A stretch of DNA of 22,792 bases, from NCBI GenBank assembly GCA_025330725.1, contig JAIWND010000085.1, positions 1 to 22,792 of the forward strand, given 5' to 3'. The DNA comes from Chlamydoabsidia padenii. Taxonomy: Eukaryota > Mucoromycota > Mucoromycetes > Mucorales > Cunninghamellaceae. Every line of letters starts with the position of its first letter. The stretch's first letter is position 1. Of the stretch, positions 21,401 to 22,792 are shown piece by piece. A program made the position numbers and the translations under genes. Below the pieces are notes generated by a model. It did not search any database, was not told the origin of the DNA, and was given only the letters and a program-made list of their open reading frames with translations.

Positions 21401-21813
21401 ATATACCTGACGATACAACGGCTCTCTTATTTATCTCGATGATCGCTACCTCACTCCATTCAGCGGAAAACGAATCTGAACGTCTCCTGCTTTATAATCT
21501 TTTGGCGGAATCGGCCATGTCGATGCCGAATGTCTTTTGCTTGGTATATGACTCTCTCCTGCCCAAGATGAACGAGGTGGTACTCACCAGTAACACGCAG
21601 CCTATTATTGAATCGGTCAAGACCATCTTATTGATCGCATGCTCTGATCCTGCATTTGATTCGGAGAAAAGCAAGTCGTCGAACGTTCAATTGGAGTTGT
21701 TGAAACAGATTGGATTCTCTGCCTTGGTGGAACCTGGATTTGGCGCTTCTTCAACCAATGTGATGCGACATGCTAAACTGGCCAGCGAAGTCATTGAACG
21801 GATTATAGCATAG
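12470..21813 (+). CDS. NF1: Neurofibromin/Ira-type Ras GTPase-activating protein
   Basis: Stimulates GTP hydrolysis by Ras, switching off Ras/cAMP and MAPK signalling at membranes. Exons: 12470-12523, 12605-12666, 12764-12765, 12856-12938, 13024-13621, 13705-14003, 14068-15051, 15123-16268, 16361-16582, 16654-16707, 16779-17018, 17095-17257, 17314-17581, 17645-18428, 18492-18792, 18859-19160, 19256-19475, 19541-19821, 19904-20564, 20639-21813 (2632 aa). The N-terminal helical-repeat region (1 to about 1220) contains neurofibromin-like KAILWPLQTLLLILCPDLL and LKKLLICRNDFL. The RasGAP domain is about 1225-1560, with arginine finger R1310 (ETELFRR), FLR motif with R1424 (FLRFFCPAIVSP) and the conserved Lys K1458 (LMATK). 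Sec14-like lipid-binding (about 1615-1755) and PH-like modules follow, then the C-terminal helical region (IRPNDVPGRLLNMALLN onward). It stops where animal neurofibromin continues with a long tail. The start fits the animal N-terminus in register. Confidence 0.93.
12764..12765 (+). other. Two-nucleotide microexon (GA) in the neurofibromin gene
   Basis: The local order is TACTAATAC branch-like site (12709-12717), GCTATAG acceptor, then GA, then a GTAAGT donor, CTAAC branch-like sites, and the TTTTAATAG acceptor at 12855. Joining exon 2 directly to exon 4 gives a stop after a few codons. Adding GA restores the frame and yields VQQTMAALIDLSKY, collinear with animal neurofibromin. An alternative acceptor at 12817 would also keep the frame but inserts 13 hydrophobic residues translated from a pyrimidine tract. 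Confidence 0.6.
19878..19897 (+). repeat. T20 tract at a neurofibromin 3' splice site
   Basis: This polypyrimidine run precedes the GAATAG acceptor of the intron ending at 19903. Confidence 0.85.
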
Positions 21814-22056
21814 GTATAGTGTTTGTATTAATCCCCCCCTCTCTATCAATAGTAATTGTGCTACGACGATCCATTTGTATTATTATTTTTATCCATTTCT
21901 CTCTTTACTCTAGTATATCTTCTTTTATTTATTACCATTTACACATCTTTATTATACATATAGAAAGTTTAATGATGATCTCCCTTTGCCTTTACTTTTT
22001 TTTACATATCCACTATTGTCTTGTATGACTCCATTCCCTATAAATGGTTTTTATTG

Positions 22057-22062
22057 AATAAA
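22057..22062 (+). terminator. Poly(A) signal, neurofibromin gene
   Basis: AATAAA occurs in TTTTTATTGAATAAAATTAC, about 244 bp past the stop codon. Confidence 0.45.
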
Positions 22063-22237
22063 ATTACTTTTTGGCCTACAAGCCGGCAAACCAACGCCTC
22101 CACAACACTTTTTATGAATGACTTTGACCCCCACATATGCCCGGGTATTCATAAGTACTATTGACGAAAGTGCCCATGTTTAAATCCCGCCACCAATTTT
22201 TATGTAAAAGTTTCTGGGCACTGGAACGTTAAAACCC

Positions 22238-22273
22238 CACATGGATACACGTTGTATGTATCTGATCCATGTG
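22238..22273. repeat. Inverted repeat with 9-bp arms
   Basis: CACATGGAT (22238-22246) and ATCCATGTG (22265-22273) are perfect complements around an 18-nt loop. It lies between two convergent 3' ends, so it could fold in either transcript, but a function is not shown. Confidence 0.5.
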
Positions 22274-22321
22274 AAGAGACATCTTGATGATGATTTCATA
22301 TGGTAAAATGATGTTTGTTTG

Positions 22322-22327
22322 TTTATT
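22322..22327 (-). terminator. Poly(A) signal, right-edge partial gene
   Basis: TTTATT on the plus strand (AATAAA on the minus strand) lies about 77-82 bp beyond the stop of the partial gene. Confidence 0.45.
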
Positions 22328-22403
22328 GTATATGATAGTTGCTAAAATAAGATAAACAAATAGCGATAATGTAATTAAACCTAAACTAAATAATAACAAC
22401 AAG

Positions 22404-22792
22404 CTATTTTGCATCCAACACCAAGGCTTGATCCACCAAGTTGCATAAGTTGTAATGAGGTTCCATCGATTGGCGTAATTCTCGAATTATACTTTGACAA
22501 AATATCCCTACCGCCTTTTCAAGCTAACAAGAAAAAAGAAAAAAAAAAAGTTAACCCGTGTTGTTTCATTCTGTAAAGACATCATTTTACCATAGCCAAC
22601 CCATCATCTGTTTTCCTTGCGATTAGTGTCGGATCAAAGGGATCAAACACAGTATCAAATCTGAATTTACAGGCACTATGCATAAACATTCATTAGAGAT
22701 GTCAATAACAAATGCTAGTACATACTTACGCTGCAAAGAATCTGAGGTTTTCAATGACACGGTAAGTTCGTTTAGTATCTTGATGTATTTGT
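22404..22792 (-). CDS. 3' end of an unrecognised gene (partial)
   Basis: I do not recognise this protein. Exons in transcript order: 22792-22740 (entering the window), 22675-22591, 22523-22404, giving at least the last 85 or so residues. Donors are GTAAGT and GTAAAA; acceptors are GCATAG and TTGTTAG; the phases agree (2-nt overhang, then 0). The product reads with protein-like character: TYRVIENLRFFAACKFRFD, then VFDPFDPTLIARKTDDGLAM, then an amphipathic helix LEKAVGIFCQSIIRELRQS, ending in VDQALVLDAK. The 5' part lies outside the window, so no family is offered. Confidence 0.7.

Larger units (their letters stand above)
21814..22403. other. Convergent intergenic region
   Basis: This is the 3'-to-3' space between the neurofibromin gene (+) and the partial gene at the right edge (-). 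It is AT- and pyrimidine-rich with a poly(A) signal for each side and one hairpin. Open frames at 21819-22028 and 22229-22414 are low-complexity and not credible genes. Confidence 0.6.

Noticed and set aside
21819..22028. 69-aa hydrophobic ORF after the neurofibromin stop
   Set aside because: It is a translation of a T/C-rich 3' untranslated region with no protein-like pattern.

Overview
The window looks like nuclear DNA of an early-diverging filamentous fungus, most likely Mucoromycota (Mucorales-like); this placement is inference. Support comes from short introns of about 55-110 bp with GT..AG ends and CTAAC/TACTAAC-type branch sites, compact gene spacing, AT-rich intergenic DNA with A/T homopolymers, and a full-length neurofibromin-type RasGAP. 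I see no bacterial operons, CRISPR arrays, tRNA, rRNA or intact transposon.

Layout, left to right. (1) 32-1798 (+): DNA polymerase delta subunit 3 (POLD3/Cdc27/Pol32) in 10 exons, ending in a PCNA-binding motif. (2) 1959-2163: degenerate inverted copy of a dispersed element. (3) 2527-5988 (-): Pumilio/PUF RNA-binding protein in 10 exons, with a CCCH zinc finger and a 35-Gln tract. (4) 5989-6878: divergent promoter region. (5) 6879-7656 (+): Fyv7/CCDC59-like rRNA-processing factor in 4 exons. (6) 7875-8144 (-): orphan ORF of 89 aa. (7) 8189-8547 (+): second, intact-looking copy of the element, with TATA box, two-exon 55-aa ORF and poly(A) signal. (8) 8592-9122 (-): single-exon COG7 gene of only 176 aa. 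(9) 9232-11856 (-): M13 (neprilysin-family) zinc metallopeptidase in 7 exons. (10) 11857-12469: divergent promoter region. (11) 12470-21813 (+): neurofibromin/Ira-type RasGAP of 2632 aa in 20 exons, one apparently a 2-nt microexon. (12) 22404-22792 (-): 3' end of an unrecognised gene running off the window.

Exon joins were worked out by hand from splice consensus, reading frame and family resemblance. Every multi-exon model below closes to a multiple of three with no internal stop. The conserved genes are housekeeping or regulatory functions (replication, mRNA control, ribosome assembly, Golgi trafficking, proteolysis, Ras signalling) with no common pathway, so the order looks like an ordinary chromosomal neighbourhood. 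The least explained material is the element family in (2) and (7), the orphan ORF in (6), the short COG7, and the NF1 microexon.
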